Translations under genes and position numbers: made by a program
The notes under the pieces: model-generated
Told to the model about the DNA's origin: nothing
The model's input: the letters and a program-made list of their open reading frames with translations, nothing else
The model's database searches: none
Shown: piece by piece, positions 1 to 12,200 of the stretch
Layout: the number at the start of each line of letters is the position of its first letter
Position numbering within the stretch: the stretch's first letter is position 1
DNA from: Trematomus loennbergii
Taxonomy: Eukaryota > Chordata > Actinopteri > Perciformes > Nototheniidae
DNA length: 64,000 nt
Direction: 5' to 3'
Assembly: GCA_012861695.1 (NCBI GenBank)
Contig: JAAOOA010000002.1
Location: forward strand, 23,497,303 to 23,561,302

Positions 1-110
1 GAAGAAAAAAAAACAGAGGTTTAAGGTTTTATGAATGATGTCATACTCCTATAAGTCAGGTTAAAACATTGAACGAAAACATCTTCAACTCAAAGATCCT
101 AAGACCTCAC

Positions 111-240
111 CTTTCCATCGTAATATTTCTCCCGTTTGTCAGTGAGCACAGACCGGATGACATTTCCAGAATATTCAATGATCATCTCCGCAGCATCAAT
201 GGGTTTCTTGCAGAAAAGACCTCGGCCATGAATGGGAGAC
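111..240 (-). CDS. kmt2a: kmt2a exon 34, SET domain (last exon in window)
   Basis: RSPIHGRGLFCKKPIDAAEM, IIEYSGNVIRSV, then DKREKYYDGK. Includes the SAM-binding GRGLF block. The next exon (GIGCYMF...NHSC) is outside the window. Confidence 0.95.
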
Positions 241-3200
241 CTGTAGACGGATACAGTTAATTACAGTAATGGTTAAACTGCATTTTGTCATGTCACATTG
301 TATATTATATTCATATTTTACAGCTTTTTATCAGCTTAAAAGATTTATAAATGATTACCTGTAAACTCCAACCGTTTCCTTAGATGTGACCTTGAGCTGT
401 TTGAATCTCACAGCCAGGGGAAGCTCCATGGAGGCACGCCTGCAACAGCAACATGAAAATATAAATGCTGTGGTCTTAAGTGATAATCTCACAAAATGTT
501 ATTTTAGAACTGTTAACAGTCTTAAGCTTTAATTTATCCTTTAGGGGAGACATTGAAGTGTAGCAGTGGCACAAAGACAGTATGTATTTACTGGGAATAC
601 ATAACGGAGATTTTGTGTTTTCAGAAACTGACCTAGCTGTCCGGAGCTGCCCTTCATCATCATCGTCTTCTTGCTGCCTGTACTCAGGAGGCTGGCGATG
701 TTTTGATGCCAAGAAATTGAACATGTCAAATATAGACCTCCTGAAGGGAAAGCAGGTGGGAGAGACAGTAGTCAGAAACACAAACGCACAAGATACAGAA
801 CAGGTTTTTGGTTACAAGTTTGTTTAAAACCGTTTTTTTAATAATGAGCATTAAGTCAGAAAAAGGGTTTTTGATTATCCTGGTCAAGTCAAGTGAAAGT
901 TTACAACAGCCCAATATCACAAAGCATGACTCAAAGGGCTATTAATATAATAAAGACAGCAATGACAAACATAATAAAAATACACAAAAACTGTATTGGC
1001 AAACTGTATTGTAAGGCATACAAAGAAGCCTAGGTGTGTGTGTGTGGTGTGTGTGTCCCTTCTTTACCTGTGGTTGATCTCTGCACGAGCCGACCCGTGA
1101 GGGTTGATGGGAGGTTCCTCGGTTTCCTCTGGTTTATGGAAGCGGAAGTGGTAGCTGCGACAGTGTCTGGAGCCGTAAAGCTGCTCCAGCAGGAAGACCA
1201 CGGCCTCGTGCACGACTCCCAGCATCTTCAAACCATTCACACCTGGGAGGAACAAAGACAAACGTTAACAATGAATCATTTACGAACACAAAAACGTATC
1301 TATTCTTTGTTTTGTGGGGAAGTTAGAGTGATGCCTCACCTTCAAAGGAGAGCTCATTTAGCCGTGCGTTGGAGCGAGCTTCCTGCACCTTATCAGTCAG
1401 GGATTTCCAAGCCTCTGTGAAGGGTCAGTATTTCATATTTAAGTTCAATGTTTTACACACACTTTACGTTTTATTACATTTGTAAAGAGCATTTTGCAAG
1501 AACAGTAATGATTTGTGTTAAAACATAATATAAAGGATCCGTTCTTTGTGAGAACAAACAGCACTGTGGACTTTATTTTCAGCAACAAGCTCATTATAGC
1601 TTTATACTTTTTTAAACAGTGAATGTGAAGTTGTTTTTTCTCACCTTCGATACTCTCACAGCGGATGTGGAAGCCGTCCTCGCTGCAGATTTCAAAGATG
1701 ATGCCCTTCTTGGGTTTGCTGTCTAGGCCGGTATCCCTGCTGTTTCCTCTTCGTCAGGTGGTGAAGCCACAGGAAGAGACGCTGCCCCCCTGTTGCCGAT
1801 GGTTTGTCTTTCCCCACTACTTTCCCCGGTACCACAGGACCTTCGATGCCTTCTTTTTACCAAGCACACTAGAACAGATTTAAGGCAAGTATTAGAGTTA
1901 TTCTGTATATTCAGTATGACGATGGGTACCTGGAATGGACGGCTGCATACCTCTTGTTGGTTGCCTTGTCAGCGGGCTTGCCTGTGTCCATGGGTTCAGG
2001 GTAGCTCAGCTCTTTGGAACTGCTAGAAAGGAAGATGGGAATATATTTTATGCAAAGTACTAAAAACAACTGAAAGTTATAGATTAATTCAAGGTGAGAT
2101 ATTTCAATTCTCTGTACTTGAACCAGTGTTTCCCCAATAATTGTACAACAAGAACTCCTGCCAGGCCCAAAGATATTTTTAATAATTTCAAATATCCATT
2201 CCAGTGTTTTCACTATTCTGCAGTAGTGAGTAATAATGAGAGTAAGAGTGGTAAGTGGTGGAAGCCTGCTAAAGTCAGTTTAACAAATGAAGTGGAACTG
2301 ATATTGTTGGTAGTACAGGTAATAAACAGGCAGAACATATCATATCATAAAACAGATTACTGATGCTATTTTGCAGTAAATGTTATATGTGAAGTTTGCT
2401 GCAGTGAAGCCCCTGTGTCTTTATATGGAGTAAGCACTGTGCCGGCCTCCATTTAAAAATTAGCCATATTGCCTGTCAGCAACAGGTCATTTTGTAACTT
2501 GACAAGCAATTCAGCCTTTTGGGCTCTCTGACTAATTTGGCATTCAGTTAACACGAGTCATAATGTTGAACTCAACTCTTGGCATTATTCCTGGTGTTTT
2601 CCACAGCTGTTTTTGAAAAGGGAAATAATGTGAGAAATAGGGCCTACAGACATATTTCCTTCTTAATATGTGTGCTGCATTTGATGGGAATGCAAATGGT
2701 GGTTCATGTAGATACAAAAAAAAGTGATTTGGAAAATTCGCCTGGGCAAAAACTTTAAACAAAAAAAAAATTTGCAAGTTTTTTAAATATTTCTCAATGT
2801 CACATTCTTTATGCAGGACCCTAGTGGAGAAGGTTACTGCCAATTCCTCCCATGTATTGATGTGAATAGAAACAAACCAAAACACAATAAATCTCAACCA
2901 GCCATAAATAATAACAGTCTCACCTTGGGTTTGGGCGATGTCGTCCTGCGGGGTTGCTGTGAGGCTCCTCTGCCTGCGCCGCCTTGAGCTTCTTCACGCT
3001 GGTTGTGTCTGAACTCTGCCTGCTCCTCTTGGTTTTCTGTTTGCCTTTCTCTGCTCCTGAAGTGCTGGAGTTAGGCTGCCTTTGCTCCGATGATCTGGAG
3101 ATGGGAGTTATTCTTCTGCTTTGGGCGTGTGCGGAGGTTTGTGTGTTTGTAAACACTCCAACAACACGACCCTTGGCCGGACTTAGAGAGGTGGCTAGAG

Positions 3201-6200
3201 TAACATTGGTGTTGTGACTGGAGTCCACAGTGTGGGTTCTGTTGATGGGTTTGGGCTGCAAGTGGACATTACTAACTTCTGTCTTTCCTTGCTGGTTGAC
3301 AGCCATGCTGATAGTCTGTTGGGACGGCAGGACGCAGATGCTGCTGCCTATAGTTGTTTGCACAGAGCTCAGCTGTGGCATCAGAGAAGCGCCTGCTGAT
3401 TGAAGGACCATTGGTTGATCTGACAGGCTTAAGCTGTGAGGACCTGCCTTGAACAGGAGGTTGCTAATTGGCCCTGTGATCTCAGTGGAGCCAGCACAGG
3501 GGTGGAGATGGAGACTGTTCCTGGTGCAAGAAGGCCAGCGGCACCACTAGAGGGCACAGACACAACATTCAGACTGACTGACTGGGGTTGAGCCCAGAGA
3601 CTGTGCAAGGTATGAGGTGAGTGGAGGCATCGTGGCCCAGGATACCAGGCTGGGCCACACCAGGAATCCTCTGCTGAAGGAGGGTAGTGGGATCGAAGTA
3701 CATAACCCCGCCTGATTTTGGTCTCTTGATAATATTTGGGACCTTGCGCTGAGAAGTGTAGAGAGTGCCAGGAATGGTAGCAGTAATCTGAGGGGAAGAC
3801 AGGTTGATTAGGGTCATGTTGGGAGGGCCAACTTCAGATGGGGCCAGGGTGGGCTGGCTACGGGAGGGGACCGGCTTTTTATTCTTTCTTGTTCGAGTAC
3901 GAGGGATGGGCCTCTTTTTGCCGTGAGCTAAGGCGAGTACAGTCGGGGAACAAGTGAGAGAGGAGGGACTGGACACTATGGCAACACTGTGACTCCGACC
4001 AGCTTCTGAGACCAGAATCTGGGGCTCGTGGGGCAACCCGATGAGAAGCCCTGAGGTGGTGCTGGGGATTCCCGTCTGGAAACCTGCCTGTGTGGTTCCT
4101 GTGAAGGTGTAATCTGGGAGGGGTGGGTCATGGTGCCCAGGACTTTGCCTCCAGCAGGAAATATTGGCTTGGCCGTGGATATGGCAGTATTCAACCCTGT
4201 GGTAAGTGTGACAGTGTCCATCATTGCTCCGGCGCCAAGTTTTTGGGCAACACCATTAGGGACGGTCTGAAGAACGTAGAGAGGCTGGAACTGCTGGTTG
4301 ACCACGATGAGCTTGTCAGGGCCCGGTTTGATGAGTGCTGGGCTGGAAACCTGAACCTGGGATGGTCCTGGGACAGGAACTGGACCGGGGCTGCCTGCGG
4401 CTGCAGCGGAAGCAGGGATGTACTTCTGACCCTGAAGAGGAAGGGAGGGTGAACTCGGCAGACCCGGGGTACCAGAGCTCCTGGGGACATCCTGGTTCCC
4501 TTGGGGTTCGACCACCTGGCCAATGGCAGGGCTGGGAATAAACTGCTCAGGAGTCATGTGACCCTCTGTGACCTGTGTTGTAGTGTCATGCTGCTTCTCT
4601 GACGGTGGCACACTTGGCCCGGCTCTTTTCTTGCCCCCACTCTTTTCTCCTCCGATGGTCTCTGAGTCAGAGGTCAAGCCCAGCATTGTGCGGTCTGAGG
4701 TTTCAGAGATGAGACTCCCAGCAGTGTGGTTCTGACTGGTGCTGACGGAAGGGCTGCGTGTTGTCAGGACCGAGAGGTCAGAAGGCAGCTCCAAAGGAAG
4801 ATAGGGCTCCTCCACAGATATGGAACTATTCACACTACTCTCCACTACACCTCCGCTCTCAGCAGTGGGCAGCTGCTGGGAAAAGTCTTCAAACAGAATA
4901 TCTTTGGGCCGGTTGACATCCACTCCAACATAGCTCTCATCGAGGAGAAGCTCTGAGGAGGACGGCTCAGACTGCTGACCCAGAGCCTGCATTGACATGG
5001 AAGGTGTGTTGAGGACAAATTCCATGATGTCGGATGGCAAAATGTTACCACAGTCATCACTGTTGTTGTTGTCAGAGTCAGATTTAAGAAGGTCTGTGCT
5101 GAGGGACAGTTGGGCCTCGAGAGGATCCTGACCCTGACTCTGAGGCTGGGACTTGACCCCGCCTCCGAGAGGAAGACAGTTTTCTTTCTGGTTCTTTCTG
5201 CCTTCTCGCGGGTTGCCACTTGTGGCTCCCCCGCTGTTGTCAGCCTCCTTGCTCGAGTCATGGGGGTCAGCTTTCTCAGTGTGCCTTTCTCGGCCCCTTC
5301 TCCTAGGAGTGCTCTTTTGGGTCGTGGAAGAGGAGGTGGCTTTAGTCGTGGTGGTGGTGGTGCTGGTGGTGCAGATGCTGGTATCGCTCTCTGAGCCATC
5401 GTCGACGCCATCTAGCTGGCCGATATGCTGCTTGCCTAAGGTCCTGTCAAACACGGCAAAGAAAATATGTCTTATTATAAGAGACGACAGAAAATAAATC
5501 ACAGATAAACACAGGGTTCATTCAGCATCAAATCACTCAAGCACACACCTGCAGGAGACACACATCACACATGGCCTGTTTGCTAGCATTAAGAAACATA
5601 CATTTCAAAGAACATTGTACTCTTGTAAAAAATATATGAATGCAAGCACTTTAAACTTTTGAAAACTTTATTTGTATCGACTCGTATGGACCCTTTGGTA
5701 CCATACAAAGCAATCATTGTATCAGAATAAGTGTGTGTACTTACAGAGCACTCAGCATGTCCTCCTCAGCTTTCCCTTGAGCCATTTGCTGTTGCTGTTC
5801 CTCGTCCTTAAGAAAGCGCTGCAGCTGGGATCCCCTTCCAAGACACTGGTCTATCCCTTCTATGGATGGTAGACCTTCACCAGGGTTGATTATTGTTCGG
5901 GTGAAGTTGTAGTAGTAAGGGTCTTTACCCCTCTGTTTCATCTCACTGTCTTCATCGTCGCCGCTGTCCACTGACGAAGAGGAGGTGCTCATATCATCTG
6001 CTCCATCCACCTGCCCCTCAGCCGACTTCTTTCGGCCACCGCTCCTCCTCTTCACCACGGGCCCGGTCCCATCCCCACTGCCGTAGAAAGGGAGGTCTTC
6101 TTCTCCGTACGAGCGAACCCCGTAGAAAGGCGTGAGGCCGAAGAACATGTTGGAGCGTGCGCGGGCACTGCGTCGAGGATAGCGCCGCTTGGCCGACCCT

Positions 6201-9200
6201 GACCCGTCACTGTCGTCCTCGTGATGTTTGTCCTCCATGCATCTGTCGTGGTCGTCTTCGGGACCCTCATCCTCTGTGCCTTGAGTGAGGAGGCTGTGGT
6301 GGTCTTGGAGCTCGCTGTGTGAGTGCTCCTTGCGCAAATCCTCTTCCTCGGTGTGAGTCTGGGTGTCAGATTCAGAACTGTCACTACTGCTGGCAGAGGG
6401 CGAAGAGAAGAGGGCGGAGCGTGCAGAGCGACGGGTCCCGTGACCGGAAGAGACGGTGGAGGTAGTGGTCGTGGGACAGGAGGAAGAAATACTACCCGCC
6501 TTGCCGGTCCCATTGGGGTCAGTCTTGATATCCGTCTTCAGTGCAGTTACAGTAGGGGTTTAACGGATCTCTTCTTCTCTCTAGAGGACAACGGCAGCTG
6601 GTTAGTTGTTGGTTTGGTGTGAGACTGAGCGGAGGTCTTCACTCCTTTCTCCGGAGCTAATGCCCCCTGCTGCAGCTGCTGTAAGTTCTCCAGACTGGAG
6701 CTGTTCTTCCTCTCAGGACAGGAGTAATTTTCTCTGCCCTTCGAGGATGACCTGTCCCCTCCTGGGTTATCAAGCTTCTCCCCCTGAGCCTTTCCTTGGG
6801 CTTTGGTGCTGTTTCCAAACACTGGAGCTTTGCTATTGCTGCTGTTGTGGGAGCTGGGGTTTGTAGCAGCATGAGCGTTGGTGCTGCCGGTTGCTTTTGT
6901 ATTATTGTTCAGAAGGGGAGATTTGTTGCTGCTGTTGCTGTTTTGAAGAGTCTTTTCTCTTTCACGGTCTTTGGACGCCTCTCTGCTGCCTGTAGTCTTA
7001 ACTTTGGGGTGTTTGTCTTTGGCAGCTAGGGCTGTAGCCGGTAAGGCTAGGAGCATGGAGCTTCGCTTGACAACATCCTCTTCTGCTGGTGTCCTTGAAG
7101 ACCACACAGGCTTCATAGGTGCTGTTGTGGTTGGACCTGATGAGTGATCATTTGATTTCCTTGAATTGGACTTCTGGAATGAAGATTGTGGGGAGCTGGA
7201 TTTCCCAACAACGGAGTCCTTGTGGAGTGAAGCTGGCATTACATTTCCAGTGGAGCTACTACTCTCTTTCCCTGAGCTGAGCTTGTCCTTAGACTGGGCG
7301 ATGCTAGAGGTGGGGGTGGCCCGGTGACGAGGCATCATACCTGCAGAAACATCCAGCTCTTTGCCTCCATGTTTCCCTTGCTTGTCCGTCTGCTTGGCGC
7401 TGCCACCTCTCTGCTGACAGGTGAGAGCAGCGGTGCCCACAGGGGGGGAGGACTGGCCTGAGATGGCAGGTGCCAGTCGGGGCTCTTACCCTCACCTCCA
7501 GCCTGTTTGGACTGACTGCCAGGGTTACTATCTTTCCCCGAGGCAGAGTCTTTGTTTTTCTCCAAGCTTCTATAACTGGAATCTCTAGAGGAAGGTCTCC
7601 CCTTATCAGAGTCTCTGCTTGACGGTCTGTCTACCTTGACCTGAGTTTTTCCCGTTTCCCTGCTATGTTGTCTTTGCTTCTCAGAGTCCTTAACCCTGCA
7701 TCTCTACTGAGACACTTCGATTTATCAGTATCCTTATAGCTGGAATCTCTAGAGGAGGATTTGCTTTTATCTGTTTCTCTATTGCTTGACTCTCTGCTAG
7801 CCTGTCTCCCCTTCTCAGAGTCTCTGTTAACTTGTCTCCCTTTTCTGGATCTCTACTAGGAGGACGCCCCCTCTCGGGGTCTCTGCTTAACGTTCTCCTC
7901 TTTTCTGGCTCTTTTGCTGGTATTTCACTCTTGTCAGAGTCTTTTTGCGCTGTTTCTCTGGATGATCTGTTCTTGTCCGAATCCTTAGAAGCTTGGTCTT
8001 GACTTGAAACCCTCCCCTTGTCCGTGTCTCTGGATGCTTGCTGTCTGTATCTGTCTGTGGAGAACGTTCTACCTCTTTCATTTTCTCTCTGGACTGGACT
8101 CTTAGCTGAGTCTTTGCTGATGTGTCTGGACTTTTCAGGGTCTCTGGCAGGGGAGGGGATGAGGGGAGGGGGAGAGGTAAGGGGTCGTGACACAATGTGA
8201 GGTGGGGAGGTCACCCCTCTGTGTCTGTTCAGCTGGTGGGAAGAAGGAGAGAGCGAAGGGGAGCTGTGGCGACGTGAATCAATATTCCGCAAGCCGGGGT
8301 TCACCAGGGAGTCGCCTACTGTCACAATTTCATGGCTTTGGGGATGAGAGGTACCTCCTTAAAAGAAAGAAAGGGAAATTGAAATGGATACTTATCTGTG
8401 AGAATCAAGGACAAGGTCAATTGAAACTAATTTCTACAAACCATATTTAATTTATGTAACGAACGTCTTCTTCTTAAAAAAAAAGGATGCATAATTACCT
8501 GGAGAGGGCATGGGTCTGGGGCCTATGAAGCGCTGACAGGGGGGGTAGCTTGGGTGTCGGTTCCTGGTGTAAACCCTGAGCTTAGGGGAGTCGGGGGGGA
8601 AAGGGTTTCAGAGCGCCTTGGGGATTCAAATGGATCTGGGAAGTCTTGATATGAAAGAAGAAGACACAATTTAGATCAAGACGGTAGCACATTTGGCTCA
8701 TCATATTTTAAAACATTAAAACCTGAACTAGATCAAGTCAATATAGTTTACCTGCTATGTGAGGTGGGCTGTGGGCTATTGTGCGATTCTCCTCAGGAGC
8801 CATCATGCTTTTCAGGTCAGATTCTATCACTGTTGGGTGGCAAACTATTATCCTACAGGTGTACACACAGCGCTTTCTGGCATCCAAAGTACTCCAGTAC
8901 ACCCTTGAACACCTGGAGAAAAGAGAATTTATTCAGTTTGCAATTGAAATGTCCTCCAGCAGATGTACATTCATTGAAGGGATAATAATGATGAGGTACA
9001 AAACAATTGTTAGGGAAGACTTTCAAGTGAATGAAAAGGTAAAAAAAAAAAAAACTCACTGGTATCCTACAGGGAAGAGTTTGCGTTTGCAGTCTGAGAG
9101 TTCAGTCAGTATCCCCAAACAATCAATAGTCATGGATCCTGCAATGAAAGTTTTAAAAAGGCATTTAGACACTGGGAGTAAATCAAGGAAATGGACATTT

Positions 9201-12200
9201 ATCCACCAACATTTCATTGATCAACCTACCTATCATCATGTGAATATTTTCAGGCTCCAGTCCTGCCAGCCACTTCCTCCTGAAGCTAATGCCCTCCAGG
9301 TCCACCAGGATCCTGCGGGTCACCTCAAACCCAGACACCACCTGGAGAAAAATGACAAACATAGGAAAGGTGAATTATTATTTATGACAAAGATACAAAA
9401 ACGTGAACCTACTTTTAAGGTGGCTGCCATCTAAATGTATTAATGAACTTCTGATTTTATAGAAATTCGTTTTTCTTACTTCTCCCTTGATGAGGTCCCT
9501 GTGCTTTGGACAATAGACTTTCTTGTCCTCCAGGAAGACGCAGTGGCACTGGCGGGCGCACATGAAGTGGTAGTTGCTGGTGCAAGAGGTGAGACAGCAG
9601 CCAACTGTGGCCCCTGGCTTTTGACACTTCTCACAATGCTGAATAAAAAGAGCAACAGGTTGTAAATGTCTGGCCAAGAAAACAGTGAAGAAAAGGAGAT
9701 GTGATAGACTGAATGTCTTACCAGCTGTTTCCCCCTGAGAACAGCCATGTGAACATTCTTCAGCGAGCCGTCGTCGTCTTCAAAAACTTCGGCGGACCAC
9801 AGTGCGCAGTTCACATGGGTCCACTCATTCTGACCAATGTACAACAGCCTGCCACCCTCCTGAAACAGTGACAGAGTCATTGTTATGTTTGTCAAAGAGA
9901 GTTCAAACAGGTTCAATTCAAGGCTTTATTGCATTCATTTGCACATTAGCTACAGTGTAGATATGGCAATGAAAAACGTAGGTCACAGGCTCTTCCAACA
10001 GTACAACATATATATAAAAATAAATAAAGTAAATACAAATAAAAGTTCCTGACTCACATTAGTGTTTTCATCCCCATACTTGAGACACAGAACACATTTC
10101 CTGTTATCACTGACGCCTGGCGGAGGAGGAAGCTCTAGGCTGTCTTCACGATCTGTAGAAAATCATTTAAAATAAAATCAATAAGTGACAAAAAAGCATG
10201 CCTGTAAGTATTTGTATATATATTTGCATAATAGCTTACCAGGCAGCAGTGGGGGTGGTGGGGGTAGAGATAAAGGGAGAGGAGGAGGGAGGCTGGAGAG
10301 TCTGGTTCACCGGGGGTTTTGGGCCGAGGGGCTGGGATGATCTTTTTCATGAGGTGGGGGAGCTCAGCGCGGGAGAGCTCCTGTCTCTCCTGCCACTGGG
10401 CGTAGTTGTGGTCCAGGGAGGGAGGAAGCACAGCGTTGGGGAGAAGCCCGCTGCTGGGGCACCACGGAAAACAGAGACAGGCAACATTAATAAGTGTGTC
10501 AGTACTAACAATGATTGGGTCATTTACAAAGTTGAGATTGCTTATTGTTTGTTATAACTGTTTTTTTTACCAGCAATCAACTAAATGAAAAATATCCCTG
10601 AATGCAGACGGAAATTAAAACAAATACAAATTTTATGAAGGGTGTTAGAGAAAGAGATAACAGATTTTAAGTGATATTGAAAAGCAATAAAATAGTCTTT
10701 AATCCCTCCAAACTATTATACAGATTATAATCTAAAGGCTTTTACCAAGAAGCCATAAAAGTCATATGACTATAATGTGAGCAGTTTTACCAAGTCAAGC
10801 AGTGATGGTTAATTGGTGTCTTGTGAAGTCTCATAACTTAAGACAGCAGAGGCAGCTAATCAGGCATTTAAAGGATCACTAATACTAAATGCAACAGAGT
10901 ACACTGACAAGTAAACCACACATATCTATCAAAGAGTCTTCAAGTGAAATGTGAAGCTTTTATGGTTTGCCTCCCACAATGCCTAGAGGACAGGCAGAGT
11001 AAATGGTCTGGGAAAGCTGATATCTATATGAGTAAGCGAGTGAAAGAGAGAGTTAGTAAATGTGTGTGTGTGTAGGAACAAATCCAATATGCATTCAAAA
11101 TCCATTCAATTACAGAGGGTTCACATAGCCACAAAGCATTGACTATGAGCTTTGAGTAATTCCTTCAGATAATATCAAATGATTACCCAGTCATCCCTGT
11201 AAACAGCATCAATTATTCATTATGACCATTTCATTATTTATCATGGATGTAAACGCATGTGCACTAATCAATAGTGCTGCTGCCCTCCATGAATATGTTT
11301 GAGGCTGCTGCTCAGATGCTTGAATACACTGAACTGATTGCATCTTATGGGAGATGGTTCATTGATCCTGTATTCTCTTGTCAATAAAGAAACACGTGAA
11401 GACATACATGTTGACTTTATCTTCTCTGTTGATCTCTTTAAAAGTGACATCAATCAGAATGTATAGGTCTCCTGTGGTCTATTACCAACTTACATTCACC
11501 ACTAAGCTGTCCATTGGGCTCATTAAATCAGAGACAGTGTGGAATCAATATAATTACCACAGCTTTACATCTGAACTGGTCTCGCTCATCACAGTCATTG
11601 TCTTGAAATGAGGCATATTGAAAGAAAACCACTCCACCACTATCTACTCCACTCAGGCCCTTTAATGAATGATTTATTAAATTGAATTCTTAAAGAGACT
11701 CTTTCTGTATTTGATGTTATGGCCTAGAAGGCGTTATAGGTCCTGCTCGCACCTGGTAATGCGTATTGTGTGACCACTGTCTTCCCGAACATTACAGACA
11801 TTATTTGCCTGTAGCATTCTAGTCATATGAAGCCTTCAGCACACAAATGAGTGAGAACAAAACTGAACATCACACAGACTTGTAGATGTCCTTAATCACT
11901 CAAAAAGATAAAGAGACGATCAGATGAATTCCTGATCCTGCTTATTTCCACTTACTAATTCGGATTGGTTTTGTTACATACAACCCCCACATTTGATAAA
12001 TATTAGTTCACTGCTTTCTGGTTTTCTCCTCTATACAGATGATGGTGCAGCTTCTCCAAGGGAAAACCACATCTTACTTCTCATTTCAATAATTATAGAG
12101 CACAGTTCTTGAAAACTGCAGCTTACAACAAGCTCTTTGGAAAGGTTCAAATTACATGAGTATTATATTCAAAGGTTATTCTCTGTTATAACAATCATAA

